A stretch of DNA of 64,000 bases from Tenacibaculum piscium (lineage in GTDB: Bacteria; Bacteroidota; Bacteroidia; Flavobacteriales; Flavobacteriaceae), in the NCBI RefSeq assembly GCF_021390715.1, contig NZ_JAJGWT010000004.1:306-64305 (forward strand). Direction: 5' to 3'. The position numbers and the translations under genes were made by a program. The notes under the pieces were generated by a model. That model ran no database searches and was not told the DNA's origin. It saw nothing but the letters and a program-made list of their open reading frames with translations. Shown piece by piece: positions 9,078 through 19,353 of this stretch (the stretch's first letter is position 1; every line of letters begins with the position of its first letter).

Positions 9078-9914
9078 TTAATTTAATTTAAATCCTATCT
9101 TGAAAAAATACTGTCCGAAAAAAGAAAATGTTGAATTCGAAGCCTTACGACCCAGAGTTCCTGAATTCTTCTTCTTAGTATTTACTACATAATTATAGCT
9201 CAAAGGTTTTACGTCAAAACCTATAAACATATCTTTAGTTAAAAAATAATCCAAACCAGCAACAGCTTGTACTCCAACTCCAAATAGTTCAACATGACTT
9301 AATCCTAAATTTGATACCGTTGCGGTAGTATCAAAATTAACAGTAGGATCAAAAGTAGAAGTTCTTGTATAATCTACAGGTAAAGAAAAACCTACATACG
9401 GCACCAATTTAGGGCTTTTAAGTTTCAAATACCATTGTAAACCCAAACCAGCATGTAAACTGTATTTATCCTCTCCAATAATTGCTTGATATGCAGGAAC
9501 AACAACAGTGTTTTCATCATCTAAAACAGCAGGAATATTAACATCAGAAGGCGTAGTTCTAAAAGTAAAACCACCATTTAAAGAAAGTGCCATTTTATCA
9601 GAAATAAAATACTTACCTTCAACTCCTGCCATATTCATCATATTATTGTCATTACTATTAATCGTATTGACATAAGGAGCTTGACCGCTTACTTGATTTG
9701 CATTGCCAATATAACTCCCTCCTTGTTCTATATAAGAACCTCTTCCCATCAATAAAGAAACAGTATAGCTTCCTTTTTTAGGTCTAAATTCATTATTTTC
9801 GACATCGCTAGTTATCTCATTATCAACAACTATATCAGTTTCATTTTGAGCATTCGCTACAAAACCTGATAAAGAGAATAATGTTATCAGTATATATTTT
9901 TTATATTTTTTCAT
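9078..9914 (-). CDS. Outer-membrane beta-barrel protein
   Basis: This 278-residue protein has a signal peptide (cleavage after NAQ, about residue 22). A short acidic linker is followed by alternating amphipathic strands with glycine/aromatic turns and a C-terminal strand ending in aromatic-rich FFGQYFFKIGFKLN, typical of outer-membrane barrels. It follows a coiled-coil lipoprotein gene by 85 nt on the same strand, with a hairpin between (9950-9973), so the two probably form one transcription unit. The pairing recalls Bacteroides barrel/surface-layer pairs, but that is only a suggestion. Specific function is unknown. Confidence 0.8.
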   Translation of the reverse strand: MKKYKKYILITLFSLSGFVANAQNETDIVVDNEITSDVENNEFRPKKGSYTVSLLMGRGSYIEQGGSYIGNANQVSGQAPYVNTINSNDNNMMNMAGVEGKYFISDKMALSLNGGFTFRTTPSDVNIPAVLDDENTVVVPAYQAIIGEDKYSLHAGLGLQWYLKLKSPKLVPYVGFSLPVDYTRTSTFDPTVNFDTTATVSNLGLSHVELFGVGVQAVAGLDYFLTKDMFIGFDVKPLSYNYVVNTKKKNSGTLGRKASNSTFSFFGQYFFKIGFKLN

Positions 9915-9949
9915 AATTAGATTCTTTAAGAAATTTTTTTGAGTTAAAA

Positions 9950-9973
9950 GTACCCAAGATAAAACTTGGGTAC
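9950..9973 (-). terminator. Intercistronic hairpin between lipoprotein and barrel genes
   Basis: GTACCCAAG (9950-9958) pairs with CTTGGGTAC (9965-9973). On the minus strand only a short T run follows, so it is likely an attenuator or mRNA-stability hairpin that would lower barrel expression relative to the lipoprotein. Confidence 0.6.
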
Positions 9974-9999
9974 TATTGTGTTTACCTTAAAGAAAATAC

Positions 10000-12102
10000 C
10001 TATGCTGATAATGCTGATTCCATTAAAGCCTTATACATTTCTGCCGATTTCTGATTTTTTTCAATTTTAACTTCTAAAACAGCGATTTCTTTTTCTAAAT
10101 CAGCAATTTCTTCTGCTCTTTCATCAGTAAGATCAGTTTTACCTTTTTTAACCTGTTCAATTTGATATTTAACTTCTGATATTCTATCAGTTACCTCTAA
10201 AACTTCGGCTTTTTGATCTTTGATTTGTTCGGTAATTTGCTCCATACGATCTTCATAATCTTGACCTGAGTATTCGTTTGCTTCTAACTCTAATTCTAAA
10301 CCATTAAAATAAACGATATCTCCTTGAAGATCATCAATTTTTTCTTGATTCACTTTTGCTTCTAATTCTAAAGCAGTTATTTTATCTTTTAAAGCTTGAT
10401 ATTCTGCCAATTGAGTCGTATCAATTAAAGCTTCTAAGCGCGTAATTTCTGTTTCAGAAGTTGCTTTATCTTTCTTAGCTTCTTCTAATTTATTTTCTGC
10501 ACTTAAAATTTCATTTTCTAATTCCATTGTGCTTTCTAAAGAAGTTACAATATCCCTAGCTGTATTATACTCTTCGGTAGCTTTATCATAAGCTGTTCTA
10601 GCTGTTGATAAATCAGTCCCTAATACAATACCATCATTTTCCGCTAATTCTAATTCATACTCAGCTAATGCTGATTTACTAGAATTTAACATTGACTCAT
10701 AATTACTCAAGTTTCTTTTAGTATTTCCTAAAACTTGTTGAGCATCATTAAATACTTGTGTATTTGTTTTTGTTTGGTCATCTTGCTCAACATCAAAGAA
10801 TTTACCAACATTAGAACTTCCATATTGATAACTAGTAGTTTCACCTCCATTATTTACAACATCTGAATATGAAGTATAGGCTGTTGTACCAAAAACTACC
10901 TGTCCATTATCATTACTGATAACTTCATAGTAAGTATATAATGAACCATTATTCGCAATACCTGCTTTACCATCATTACCATTATAAGTAATTACAACAT
11001 CAGACGGGCTTGCATCAAACTTTAATTTAGCCGCTTTGTATTCTGCTTCTAAAGAACTTATATTATTCTCTAAAGACTCAATCGTCGTTTCATAAGAAGC
11101 GATATCATTCTTTCTATTTTGAATATTCGTAATAAGATTGCTATAGTTTGAAGAAAATCTCATTGCATCTTGATACGCTTCTCTTGTTTCATCATAAAGA
11201 GCCTCTGCAGTTGTTCTATTACTTAAAGCAACTTCATAACTTACTACTGTTCCTGCTGTTAACTCGGTTAATTCTTCTTTAGCAACTGCTAAATTTTCTT
11301 TAGCAGTTGCTAAATCATTAGTAGTATATTCAATTTGTCTTTTATAAGAATTTAGATTGTTTTTTTCGTTTTGGTACTCATTTAAATTCTGATTATAGTC
11401 ACCAAATACCGATAATTCTGTAGTTTCAATTTCGGTAATTCTAGCCGTTTTTTCTTTGTTTGTTGCTTTTAAAGCATCTATTGTTTTTTGAATTTCAAGA
11501 ACTTGAGCACCAACAGTTGTTGGGTCAGATAAAACTGCTTCTAATAATGCTAATTTATCAGTTTCTTTTAATAAATCACTTTCTAATTCCAAGATATATA
11601 ATTCTTGACTTTTGATTGTGTTATCTTTATTAAAAACATCAACAACATCAGCTTTTAACTTCACTAATTGACGATTTTTCTTTGCTAAATCGGCTTCAGA
11701 GCTAATAATTTGTCCTTTTTCTGCGAAGAATTTCCCTAAATAATCTCTAACAGTTTCCGATTTAACGTCTTCTATTTCTGATTTTAAGGTTGCTAAAGCT
11801 TTAATATGTGATTGATTTGCTAATTCAAGTGCATTTTGTGCAGCTGCAATTGCTAATTCACCTTGTACTAATTCAGTAGCATTTGAATTTTCTTTACTTT
11901 TAACTTCTAATAATTTTAAAGCTAACTTAGCTTTTTCCATATCAAGTTCTGCTATTTTTAAAGTTTTTCTAGCAGAAAGTAGCTCTGCATGTCCTTTATA
12001 AATAGCTTCTACTTCAGTAGACATTTCTTCTTCAACACAAGATGTTAAACCTAAAGTACCAGCTAATAATACGGCAAGCGTAAATTTTCCAAAATTTTTC
12101 AT
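10000..12102 (-). CDS. Coiled-coil lipoprotein, function unknown
   Basis: This 700-residue protein begins with a lipoprotein signal (LGLTSC, lipidated Cys at about residue 22). It is dominated by long heptad-rich coiled-coil segments (about 30-370 and 470-690), rich in Glu, Lys, Ala and Leu. An asparagine/glycine/tyrosine-rich globular insertion (about 370-460, VITYNGNDGKAG then SYQYGSSNVG) separates the two halves, which suggests an antiparallel hairpin with an exposed tip. It lies upstream of, and probably in one operon with, the outer-membrane barrel at 9078. It may be a cell-surface or periplasm-spanning structural protein; no family is recognised with certainty. Confidence 0.8.
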   Translation of the reverse strand: MKNFGKFTLAVLLAGTLGLTSCVEEEMSTEVEAIYKGHAELLSARKTLKIAELDMEKAKLALKLLEVKSKENSNATELVQGELAIAAAQNALELANQSHIKALATLKSEIEDVKSETVRDYLGKFFAEKGQIISSEADLAKKNRQLVKLKADVVDVFNKDNTIKSQELYILELESDLLKETDKLALLEAVLSDPTTVGAQVLEIQKTIDALKATNKEKTARITEIETTELSVFGDYNQNLNEYQNEKNNLNSYKRQIEYTTNDLATAKENLAVAKEELTELTAGTVVSYEVALSNRTTAEALYDETREAYQDAMRFSSNYSNLITNIQNRKNDIASYETTIESLENNISSLEAEYKAAKLKFDASPSDVVITYNGNDGKAGIANNGSLYTYYEVISNDNGQVVFGTTAYTSYSDVVNNGGETTSYQYGSSNVGKFFDVEQDDQTKTNTQVFNDAQQVLGNTKRNLSNYESMLNSSKSALAEYELELAENDGIVLGTDLSTARTAYDKATEEYNTARDIVTSLESTMELENEILSAENKLEEAKKDKATSETEITRLEALIDTTQLAEYQALKDKITALELEAKVNQEKIDDLQGDIVYFNGLELELEANEYSGQDYEDRMEQITEQIKDQKAEVLEVTDRISEVKYQIEQVKKGKTDLTDERAEEIADLEKEIAVLEVKIEKNQKSAEMYKALMESALSA

Positions 12103-12440
12103 TCTTTTTCTTTTTAATATTTATTTGTAATTATTTATACACAATTTTGAGTGAAAAACAACAAATTAAGCCCTATAAATGTTGAAGACATTTTTTTTGA
12201 CAAAAATTAATCTTCAATTATACTTGGGTAGTATTTGTTTTGTTATAAAATAAAAAAATAAATTTTCAGCAATTTTTTATTTTTTCACTATTTTTTTAGA
12301 AAGCAATTTCTGCGTCAAATGTATATAAATGTTTTTGTATTTCAACTACTTATGAAAAAATTAATAAAATTTTAACAAAACTTTAACTAACTTGTTTTTT
12401 TACAAAAGAGGATAACGATACTTTAACATATTATAAAACA
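12103..12440. other. Gene-free spacer, about 340 nt
   Basis: AT-rich spacer upstream of the coiled-coil lipoprotein gene; it should contain that gene's promoter, but no clean TTG/TAnnTTTG pair was found. It ends at the palindrome at 12441-12480. No ORF or repeat is seen. Confidence 0.5.
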
Positions 12441-12480
12441 TAAAAAAATCGCCTAAAAATATTTTTAGGCGATTTTTTTA
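12441..12480. terminator. Perfect 40-nt palindromic terminator
   Basis: The arms (12441-12460 and 12461-12480) are exact complements with no loop. The core TCGCCTAAAAAT/ATTTTTAGGCGA is shared with 8993-9020, and runs of seven A and seven T flank it. It lies downstream of the minus-strand alpha-2-macroglobulin gene. Confidence 0.85.
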
Positions 12481-12523
12481 AAACTTACTACTCATGTAAA
12501 TTTTTATAACATTTTTTATGATT

Positions 12524-15500
12524 TTACTTGATTACATTAATCCATTCTCCTTTTGTTCTAGCGATATAATCGTTATCATACATAGCTTGTACTTGAACTC
12601 CAGGTAAATAATAGGTTCCTAAATACGAGGCATTTAACAGTATTTTAAATGTTTTTGTTTGATATCCTTTTAAGCTAAAATACGTATGAATACTCGCATC
12701 TCGAATATCTATAAAATCAACTTTAGAAGAAGTCGTATTGTTTCCAAAATCGGTAAAACGGGTATTGATAATTTCCCAACCAGATGGAATATATTGCGTT
12801 AAGGCGACATTTTCTAAACTAGTATTGGTCGTGTTTTTCACGGTAACTTCTGCTATAAAATTTGTTCCTTGCGATACGATATCTGGCATTATTTGAACCC
12901 CATCTTTTGTTTGATATGTAATTGTTGTTTGTAAATTATGCTGAAATACTTTTTCTTCTCCTACGGGTAAAATTCCTTTATTAAAAACACGGACATATAA
13001 TACGCCATTGCTTTTATTGGAAATTTCAAGTTTATTTTCAAGTTTATTTTCTGTTTTATTTTGTTCTAAAACATTTTTTAAATCTTCGATAAATAAGGCT
13101 TTGGAAGTGTTTATATTTCTTGATTTATTGTTTTGATTGAATATATAACTTGCCTTAATTCCTGTATTTTCACCATTTTGCAAGGCATATTTACTCATTG
13201 CGAGTAAACTATATGCGGTGGTTTGTGTACTCATCCAGTGTTGGCTGGATAATTTATCTGCAATTTCTTTGGCTATTTTAATTGCTTTTGTTTGATGATT
13301 TAATAGGATATAGGTTTCTAATTCCATGGCTTTATTTCGAGTTTCAGAGCCATAATTCGTGTATTTATTTTTGTTTGAATTATTGGTTTCTTGATTTAAA
13401 GCCTGATTTAAAGCTTCATTTAAAATTTGATTTGCTATTGATTTTTTACCGATTAAGGCATACGCGCTTGCCAATCTTATTTTTGCTTGATTAGAAATTC
13501 CGTTTGTTTCTCGCAAACGATTCATCGATGCCATATCGGCACTATTTGCCAAGCTCAAGGTATATAATCGGTAGGCTTGTGCTAACGAATTGTTTTGATA
13601 TCTTGAATTATTTCGCCAATTTCGTGCTTGTTGTTTTTGATAATTCACCCATTTCGATCTAAAACCGATAGGCAACGCATAGCCTTTTTTACTAGCTTCT
13701 ATCATAAAATGTCCTGCATAAGAAGTTCCCCAATTATCAGCATTACTATTTCCTTGCCAATAGGACAATCCGCCATTTGCTACTTGAAAATCTGATAATC
13801 GTTGGATTGTTGCTTTTATATTTCGTTCTATATCTTGTTGTTTTTCTTCGGATAATTCAAAGATTTCGGCTAAATATAACTGTGGAAATGCACTTGATGT
13901 TGTTTGTTCTACGCAACCGTGCGGATATTGGATTAAATATTCCATACGTTTTGTAAAATTCATTGGAGGCAATGTTGATAACTCGACACTTGCAGTATTT
14001 GTTCCAAGACTTCCGAATGTTGTAAAACTGAGTTGGCTTTTCTCGTTTGATTTTAGGATTAAATCTTTTACTTCTGTGGTTACAGGATTCGGATTTAACA
14101 CATCAATTTCTACTTCGTAGGATGCTTTTTCACGTCCAGAAACGGCCTTAATTTTAACCTTTCCGATTCCTTTAAAATCGTTTACTTTTAAGGTAAAATA
14201 GACCATTTTTTCATCAGGTTGCTCAAAAGATACGGATTGTGTTTTACTTCCTAAAATCGTAAATGATTCGTTTGGTTCTACAGTTACCTTTACATTTTTC
14301 ACAGATGGCAACATCGCAAACACATTTACGGGTAATGTTACGGTTTCTTGTGGTGTAATTTTACGAGGTAATGAGGCTAAAATCATCACAGGTTTACGCA
14401 CGAATGCTGTTTTTTCGGCACTTCCGTAGGCATTATTTTGGGCATCGGTAGCCACGACCATTGCACGAACCGCGCCTACATATTTCGGTATTTTAATTTG
14501 ATGTGTTTTATTTTTTCCTTTTTCTAATTTAAAAGGGCCTAAATAAGTTACCATTGGTTTAAAGCGATTGGCTTTTTTATTTTTACTTCCTGCTTCGGCT
14601 TCATCTCCACCGATGCTTAGTATTTGATTTACTTTTCCGCCATACGCTCCGATTACCTCATCAAAAATATCCCATGTTTTTACGCCTAAAGATTGTCGTG
14701 CATAAAAAGTATTCCACGGATTTGGGGTTTTAAAACGGGTTAAATCTAACAAACCTTCATCGACCAAAGCGATTGTATAAGTCATCGGCTTGCCATTTTT
14801 TTCTTTGATGTTAAGCGTTGCTGTTTCTTCGGGTCTTAATTCGTTTGGCAGTTTAATTTCTGGTGATAATTTTGTTTCAGGATTATAAACCAACATCGGA
14901 ATAACGCCGTACATTCGGATAGGCAAATCATTTACCGTTTGACTGTGTTTTTGCAATAAGGAGATATTTACAAATACATTTGGCGTATAATTTTCCAATA
15001 CGGGGAAGTTAAATTCGGTTTGTTTCTCAGAGGTTTCAACCCAGAAATGGTCTAAAACTTGCGTTCCATTCTCGATGGTAATTAAAGCTCTTCCTCCTTC
15101 GGATGATGGAAATTTCACATTGGCAATTTCACCGACTTGATAGGCTTCTTTATCGGTGGTAAAAACGAGCATTGTCGCATTGGTTTTATCTTGATTTTTT
15201 TTATTTCCATACCAAGATGGCCAATCAAAATAAGCAATATTTGAAGTAACGTGTTTACTTTTTTTATCGGTAACTTTTATTAAATAGCGTCCCCAATCAT
15301 TTTCACTTACCTTTAAATCAAAAGTACCTTTACCGTTTGCATTTGTTTTTACATGAACTGTTTTATACGGTTCATGATAACGTGTTCCATCATAATTCGA
15401 CAGTCCATTATCAGAAGTACTCCACCACCAACGCCACGATAATTTGTACACTTTCACTTCTAAATCATTAATTATTCCTTCGCTATTTTCATTTACAGAG

Positions 15501-18145
15501 GCGATATTAAACGTATATTTTTTATCAGTAAATAAATAATTTTTAGATCCTTCTTCTTCGGCATTTAAGATTCCTGCATAACTTTTATAGGGCGATATTT
15601 TTTTCGAAAATACATCAGTACTAAAATCACCACCATTTTCATAAACTTTGGTGATAAAACTTGCTTTTAACATTCCAGGAGCTTTATTTTTCAGGCTTGG
15701 TTTTACTGAAAAATTAATTTCTCCATCATTATTTAACGTTCCTTTTATCACTTTAAATTCTTCGGTTCTAAAACGTCTGGTAAGGTCATCAAAATGATAA
15801 TTTTTAAACTTTGAAAATTCAGTTTTTAGTTGGGTAAATTTTCCATTGATATCTAATTTTAAATTTCTAGCAATTGCTCCGTGTAGCCATTTTACGGCAA
15901 CATCTCCTTGAATATTTTCGTTTGATTTTATAAAATCACTTGGATTATTTAGGTTATTAGTTGTTTTTAAGTTGATTTTTAAACGATTCGGTTTAATGGT
16001 TTCAATTTTGAGTGTTTTATTAAAAACGGCACCACCAACGCTTATTTTTACGTTCCAATTTCCAGTAATTGCTTCAGGATTTGTTTTTGGAGCGTAATTA
16101 TATACGTTGCTATTATTTTTAAATACTATTTTTCGTTCGATAATTTTTCCTTGCGGATTAATTAATTCAAATTTTATCGGATGTTTTTCAGGAATTGGAT
16201 TGGCTTTATCATTTAAAACAAAAGTTAAAAATAAGTTATCTCCCGGTCGCCAAACGCCACGTTCGCCATAAATATATCCTGTAATTCCTTCTTGAAGTTT
16301 TGTTCCTGAAACATCAAATTTACTCATTGACAGGGCGTTTCCGTCATTTAATTTTACGTATGTTGTACTTTCATCTTTAGAAATGACAGCAAAAAAAGTA
16401 TTTTGAGGCGTATCAAAATTGACAATTCCATCAGTATTTGTTTTGGCACTAACAATTGATTGTTGCTGTAAATTATACAACGTTACGGTAGCATCGGCGA
16501 CAGGTTTTGTCGTTACTAAATCGGTTACGGCAATAAAAGTCGTTTGATTATTTCCTTTTTTAGCAATTGCTCCTAAATTGGTCGCTAAAATATTTAAACT
16601 GATATTTTTATTGTAATAATAAGAGTTTGTACACGGATTTTCTCGGTCGCTCCATCGGTAATTTCGATAATCATAATTGCCATAATAAGTATCGGTATCA
16701 TATTGTTTGGTCGCTATTTCTTTTTTTCCGTAAATAATTGTGGTATTTAATTTATTTTCTTCTAGATTTTCTTGAGAATTTTCTTGACAAGTATAATTTG
16801 AATATTCTTGAATAAAAGAAAATTCGACACGATACATTGCACCATTTTCTACGGATAAAATTTCTGATAAATCAACAGCAAACGCATTTTCTTTGGTTAA
16901 ATCAACACCTTGATTGGTTAAATTAACGGTATATTTTGCTTCTGGACGACCGACATATTGCAAATTATGTTGTGTATCTAAATTATTATTTTGTAAGAAT
17001 TGCAACACATTATTTTTATAAATCTTATAAATTAACACATCGACTGCTTTTAGGTTTACGGCTTTAAAGTTAATTTTTAAATTTTTTGAAGCTGGAATAA
17101 TTGTTCCACTTTTGATAAAACTAACGGTTGGTTTTAATTCTTCAAAATGTAACATCGTTTGATAGGTTTCTTTCAATCCAAAACCAGCAGTATTTTTGAT
17201 ACCTTTAAATACTTCAATAGTTACTTTACTTTTAAACGTTGATTTCGGATAAATCGTAATCGTATTGTTCAAAATTTGATACGTAAATTGTCTTTTTTGG
17301 GTGTTTTTAAATTGAATTAAGCCTTTTAAATCTTGCGATTTTTTAATTGGATCCGAAAAACTAACAACAATATGTTGTTTATCAGCATCGACAATTTCCA
17401 CATTTAAAACCTTGAAATTTTTCTTTCCCGTAATGGTTATTTCTCGTTGTCCTTTTGAGCGAGAATTAATCGCGTCTCCTTCCCAAGAAACCAATAAATT
17501 TTTGTCGTCATCGGCTCTTTTTAAATTTTTAATTTTGAAAGAAGCTTTGGAAACAAATTCTTGAGAAGTATCAAAATTGATTAAAATATTTTGTTTATTA
17601 TAAGTCGCTTTTAGTAATTTTGATAAATTTTCAGAAGCAATAACATCGCTTAATGTTACCATTCCTTCAACTTCATAGGTGTTTTGAGTAACCACCACAG
17701 GTGATGAAAAAGTAATATTAAAAAGCAATTCATTGGTTTTTACTGTTGTTGTAAAATTTTGTAAATCGGCAGGAATTTTATCATATAATTTTGATAAATG
17801 AAGTGTTATTTTATATTCCGTATTACTTTTTAATTTTTCTGATGGTACAAATTTAAGCGTATTTTCATCTAAAAAAACGTTTCCTTTTACCTTTGGATGT
17901 ATCGAAAAAATAGACGTTTCAGAAGGATCAATTGTCGTTATTTTGGGTGTTTTTTTCAAAATAAATTCAAAATCAGTAACTGCAGGAACTATTTTTTGAG
18001 GGAAACTAGCAAGATATTCATCATATTTTTGATAGTTTACATGTTGTTGATTTTCATCTTGATTTTGAGAATTTGTGGATTTTTTACATCCATTTACACC
18101 AAATAACAAGAGCGTTATGGTTAGAATTTTTATTAAATTAAGCAT
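12524..18145 (-). CDS. Bacterial alpha-2-macroglobulin family lipoprotein
   Basis: This 1873-residue protein has a lipoprotein signal (LLFGVNGC, Cys near residue 20). MG1-MG2-type beta domains fill the N-terminal half, with the MG2 signature GYIYGERGVWRPGD near residue 625. The alpha-2-macroglobulin domain follows (about 1170-1260), then a thioester domain with PHGCVEQTT (thioester Cys1411 and Gln1414) in an alpha/alpha-toroid region, and a C-terminal receptor-like MG domain. Such proteins trap attacking proteases covalently in the periplasm. The thioester is intact. The usual partner gene pbpC is not adjacent. The gene stands alone, with a -7 element at 18207-18214. Confidence 0.93.
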   Translation of the reverse strand: MLNLIKILTITLLLFGVNGCKKSTNSQNQDENQQHVNYQKYDEYLASFPQKIVPAVTDFEFILKKTPKITTIDPSETSIFSIHPKVKGNVFLDENTLKFVPSEKLKSNTEYKITLHLSKLYDKIPADLQNFTTTVKTNELLFNITFSSPVVVTQNTYEVEGMVTLSDVIASENLSKLLKATYNKQNILINFDTSQEFVSKASFKIKNLKRADDDKNLLVSWEGDAINSRSKGQREITITGKKNFKVLNVEIVDADKQHIVVSFSDPIKKSQDLKGLIQFKNTQKRQFTYQILNNTITIYPKSTFKSKVTIEVFKGIKNTAGFGLKETYQTMLHFEELKPTVSFIKSGTIIPASKNLKINFKAVNLKAVDVLIYKIYKNNVLQFLQNNNLDTQHNLQYVGRPEAKYTVNLTNQGVDLTKENAFAVDLSEILSVENGAMYRVEFSFIQEYSNYTCQENSQENLEENKLNTTIIYGKKEIATKQYDTDTYYGNYDYRNYRWSDRENPCTNSYYYNKNISLNILATNLGAIAKKGNNQTTFIAVTDLVTTKPVADATVTLYNLQQQSIVSAKTNTDGIVNFDTPQNTFFAVISKDESTTYVKLNDGNALSMSKFDVSGTKLQEGITGYIYGERGVWRPGDNLFLTFVLNDKANPIPEKHPIKFELINPQGKIIERKIVFKNNSNVYNYAPKTNPEAITGNWNVKISVGGAVFNKTLKIETIKPNRLKINLKTTNNLNNPSDFIKSNENIQGDVAVKWLHGAIARNLKLDINGKFTQLKTEFSKFKNYHFDDLTRRFRTEEFKVIKGTLNNDGEINFSVKPSLKNKAPGMLKASFITKVYENGGDFSTDVFSKKISPYKSYAGILNAEEEGSKNYLFTDKKYTFNIASVNENSEGIINDLEVKVYKLSWRWWWSTSDNGLSNYDGTRYHEPYKTVHVKTNANGKGTFDLKVSENDWGRYLIKVTDKKSKHVTSNIAYFDWPSWYGNKKNQDKTNATMLVFTTDKEAYQVGEIANVKFPSSEGGRALITIENGTQVLDHFWVETSEKQTEFNFPVLENYTPNVFVNISLLQKHSQTVNDLPIRMYGVIPMLVYNPETKLSPEIKLPNELRPEETATLNIKEKNGKPMTYTIALVDEGLLDLTRFKTPNPWNTFYARQSLGVKTWDIFDEVIGAYGGKVNQILSIGGDEAEAGSKNKKANRFKPMVTYLGPFKLEKGKNKTHQIKIPKYVGAVRAMVVATDAQNNAYGSAEKTAFVRKPVMILASLPRKITPQETVTLPVNVFAMLPSVKNVKVTVEPNESFTILGSKTQSVSFEQPDEKMVYFTLKVNDFKGIGKVKIKAVSGREKASYEVEIDVLNPNPVTTEVKDLILKSNEKSQLSFTTFGSLGTNTASVELSTLPPMNFTKRMEYLIQYPHGCVEQTTSSAFPQLYLAEIFELSEEKQQDIERNIKATIQRLSDFQVANGGLSYWQGNSNADNWGTSYAGHFMIEASKKGYALPIGFRSKWVNYQKQQARNWRNNSRYQNNSLAQAYRLYTLSLANSADMASMNRLRETNGISNQAKIRLASAYALIGKKSIANQILNEALNQALNQETNNSNKNKYTNYGSETRNKAMELETYILLNHQTKAIKIAKEIADKLSSQHWMSTQTTAYSLLAMSKYALQNGENTGIKASYIFNQNNKSRNINTSKALFIEDLKNVLEQNKTENKLENKLEISNKSNGVLYVRVFNKGILPVGEEKVFQHNLQTTITYQTKDGVQIMPDIVSQGTNFIAEVTVKNTTNTSLENVALTQYIPSGWEIINTRFTDFGNNTTSSKVDFIDIRDASIHTYFSLKGYQTKTFKILLNASYLGTYYLPGVQVQAMYDNDYIARTKGEWINVIK

Positions 18146-18206
18146 ACAAATGTTTTTTAAAGACTGGTTTTAAGATTCCTATTCAGACTGATTTTAAGGC
18201 AGGAAT

Positions 18207-18214
18207 CAAAGTTA
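18207..18214 (-). promoter_or_regulatory. -7 promoter element of the alpha-2-macroglobulin gene
   Basis: TAACTTTG on the minus strand, about 60 nt before the start codon; no clear -33 TTG. The leader contains the imperfect direct repeat GACTGGTTTTAAG / GACTGATTTTAAG. Confidence 0.45.
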
Positions 18215-18257
18215 ATTATTTTATTTTTTTAAACGAATTATTTTTGATGAAAAACAG

Positions 18258-18265
18258 TAATTTTG
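18258..18265 (+). promoter_or_regulatory. -7 promoter element of the miaE operon
   Basis: TAATTTTG lies 35 nt before the miaE ATG and matches TAnnTTTG; no -33 TTG is seen at the usual distance. Confidence 0.5.
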
Positions 18266-18300
18266 CAACTTATCATATATATTACACATAATTTTACATC

Positions 18301-18882
18301 ATGTTAGGATTACAATTCGAAACAGCCACTTCTTGGGCAGATATTGCTAAAGATAATTTACAACAAATATTAACAGATCACGCTTTTTTAGAACAAAAAG
18401 CAGCATCTAATGCGGTATCTATCATTATTAATTATTCTGAAGAAACTGAACTTGTACAAAGTATGAGTGAAATTGCGATTGAAGAAATGCAACATTTTAA
18501 AATGGTGCATGATTTTATGGTAAAACGAGGCATGGTTTTAGGACGTGAGCAAAAAAATGATTACGCAATTCGATTGCAAAAATTTTTCACCAAAACCAAA
18601 GACAGAACCAATGCTTTAGTGCAACGTTTATTAATTGCAGCGTTAATTGAGGCGAGAAGCTGTGAGCGTTTCAAAGTGTTTTCTGAAAATATGGACGATC
18701 AGGAATTATCAAAATTTTATAAAGATTTAATGATTTCAGAAGCGAATCATTACACGATTTTTTTAGGTTTTGCACGTCAATATCAAGATAAAGAAATTGT
18801 GAATAAAAAATGGAACGACTTACTTGCTTTTGAAGCCGAAATGATGAAAAATAGAGGTTCCGAAGCAAAAATACACGGATAA
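18301..18882 (+). CDS. miaE: tRNA-(ms2io6A)-hydroxylase
   Basis: This 193-residue ferritin-like diiron enzyme hydroxylates the isopentenyl group of 2-methylthio-N6-isopentenyladenosine at tRNA position 37. Iron-ligand motifs are visible: DHAFLEQKAASNA, EEMQHFKMVH, EARSCERF and SEANHYTIFL, giving the Glu and ExxH pairs expected of the family. It is the first gene of a compact unit: the DUF4268 gene starts 4 nt after its stop and mnmE, another tRNA-modification gene, follows. Confidence 0.93.
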   Translation: MLGLQFETATSWADIAKDNLQQILTDHAFLEQKAASNAVSIIINYSEETELVQSMSEIAIEEMQHFKMVHDFMVKRGMVLGREQKNDYAIRLQKFFTKTKDRTNALVQRLLIAALIEARSCERFKVFSENMDDQELSKFYKDLMISEANHYTIFLGFARQYQDKEIVNKKWNDLLAFEAEMMKNRGSEAKIHG

Positions 18883-18885
18883 TAG

Positions 18886-19323
18886 ATGTTTAGCAAAGAA
18901 GAATCAGCGGCAATGCGCAAGGAGTTTTGGACAAGTTTTGGAAAATCCTTTCCTAGAAAGTGGCTGTTATATAATACTAAAATTAAAGGGTTTGCTTTTA
19001 AATTTCAAGGCGATCGCAAAACCGCTTCCGTTTGTTTAGATTTTGAACATCCCGATGAAATTGCCAATGAATTATTGTACGATAAATTGTTGTCTTTAAA
19101 AAATATTTTAGAAACAGAATATTTATCCGAAGTTATTTATCACGAAAATTTTGAATTAGATAATCGAAAAATTATTCGTCGTATTTATGTTCCTTTTGAT
19201 AAAAAATTTAGCATCCACAATAAAAATACGTGGCGAGATTGCTACGAATTTTATGTAAAAACAATGGAACAATTTGAACTGTTCTTTTATGAATATGAAG
19301 ACATTATTAAAGATGCAATTTAA
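18886..19323 (+). CDS. DUF4268 domain-containing protein
   Basis: This 145-residue soluble protein fills the DUF4268 family from near its start (FWTSFGKSFP, KGFAFKFQ) to the end (WRDCYEFYVKTMEQFE). The function is unknown. The start ATG is 4 nt after the miaE stop and mnmE begins 30 nt after its end, so it is co-transcribed with two tRNA-modification genes; a role there is a guess from context. Confidence 0.85.
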   Translation: MFSKEESAAMRKEFWTSFGKSFPRKWLLYNTKIKGFAFKFQGDRKTASVCLDFEHPDEIANELLYDKLLSLKNILETEYLSEVIYHENFELDNRKIIRRIYVPFDKKFSIHNKNTWRDCYEFYVKTMEQFELFFYEYEDIIKDAI

Positions 19324-19353
19324 TTTATTCTTATTAAAATCACTATTTTAAGT

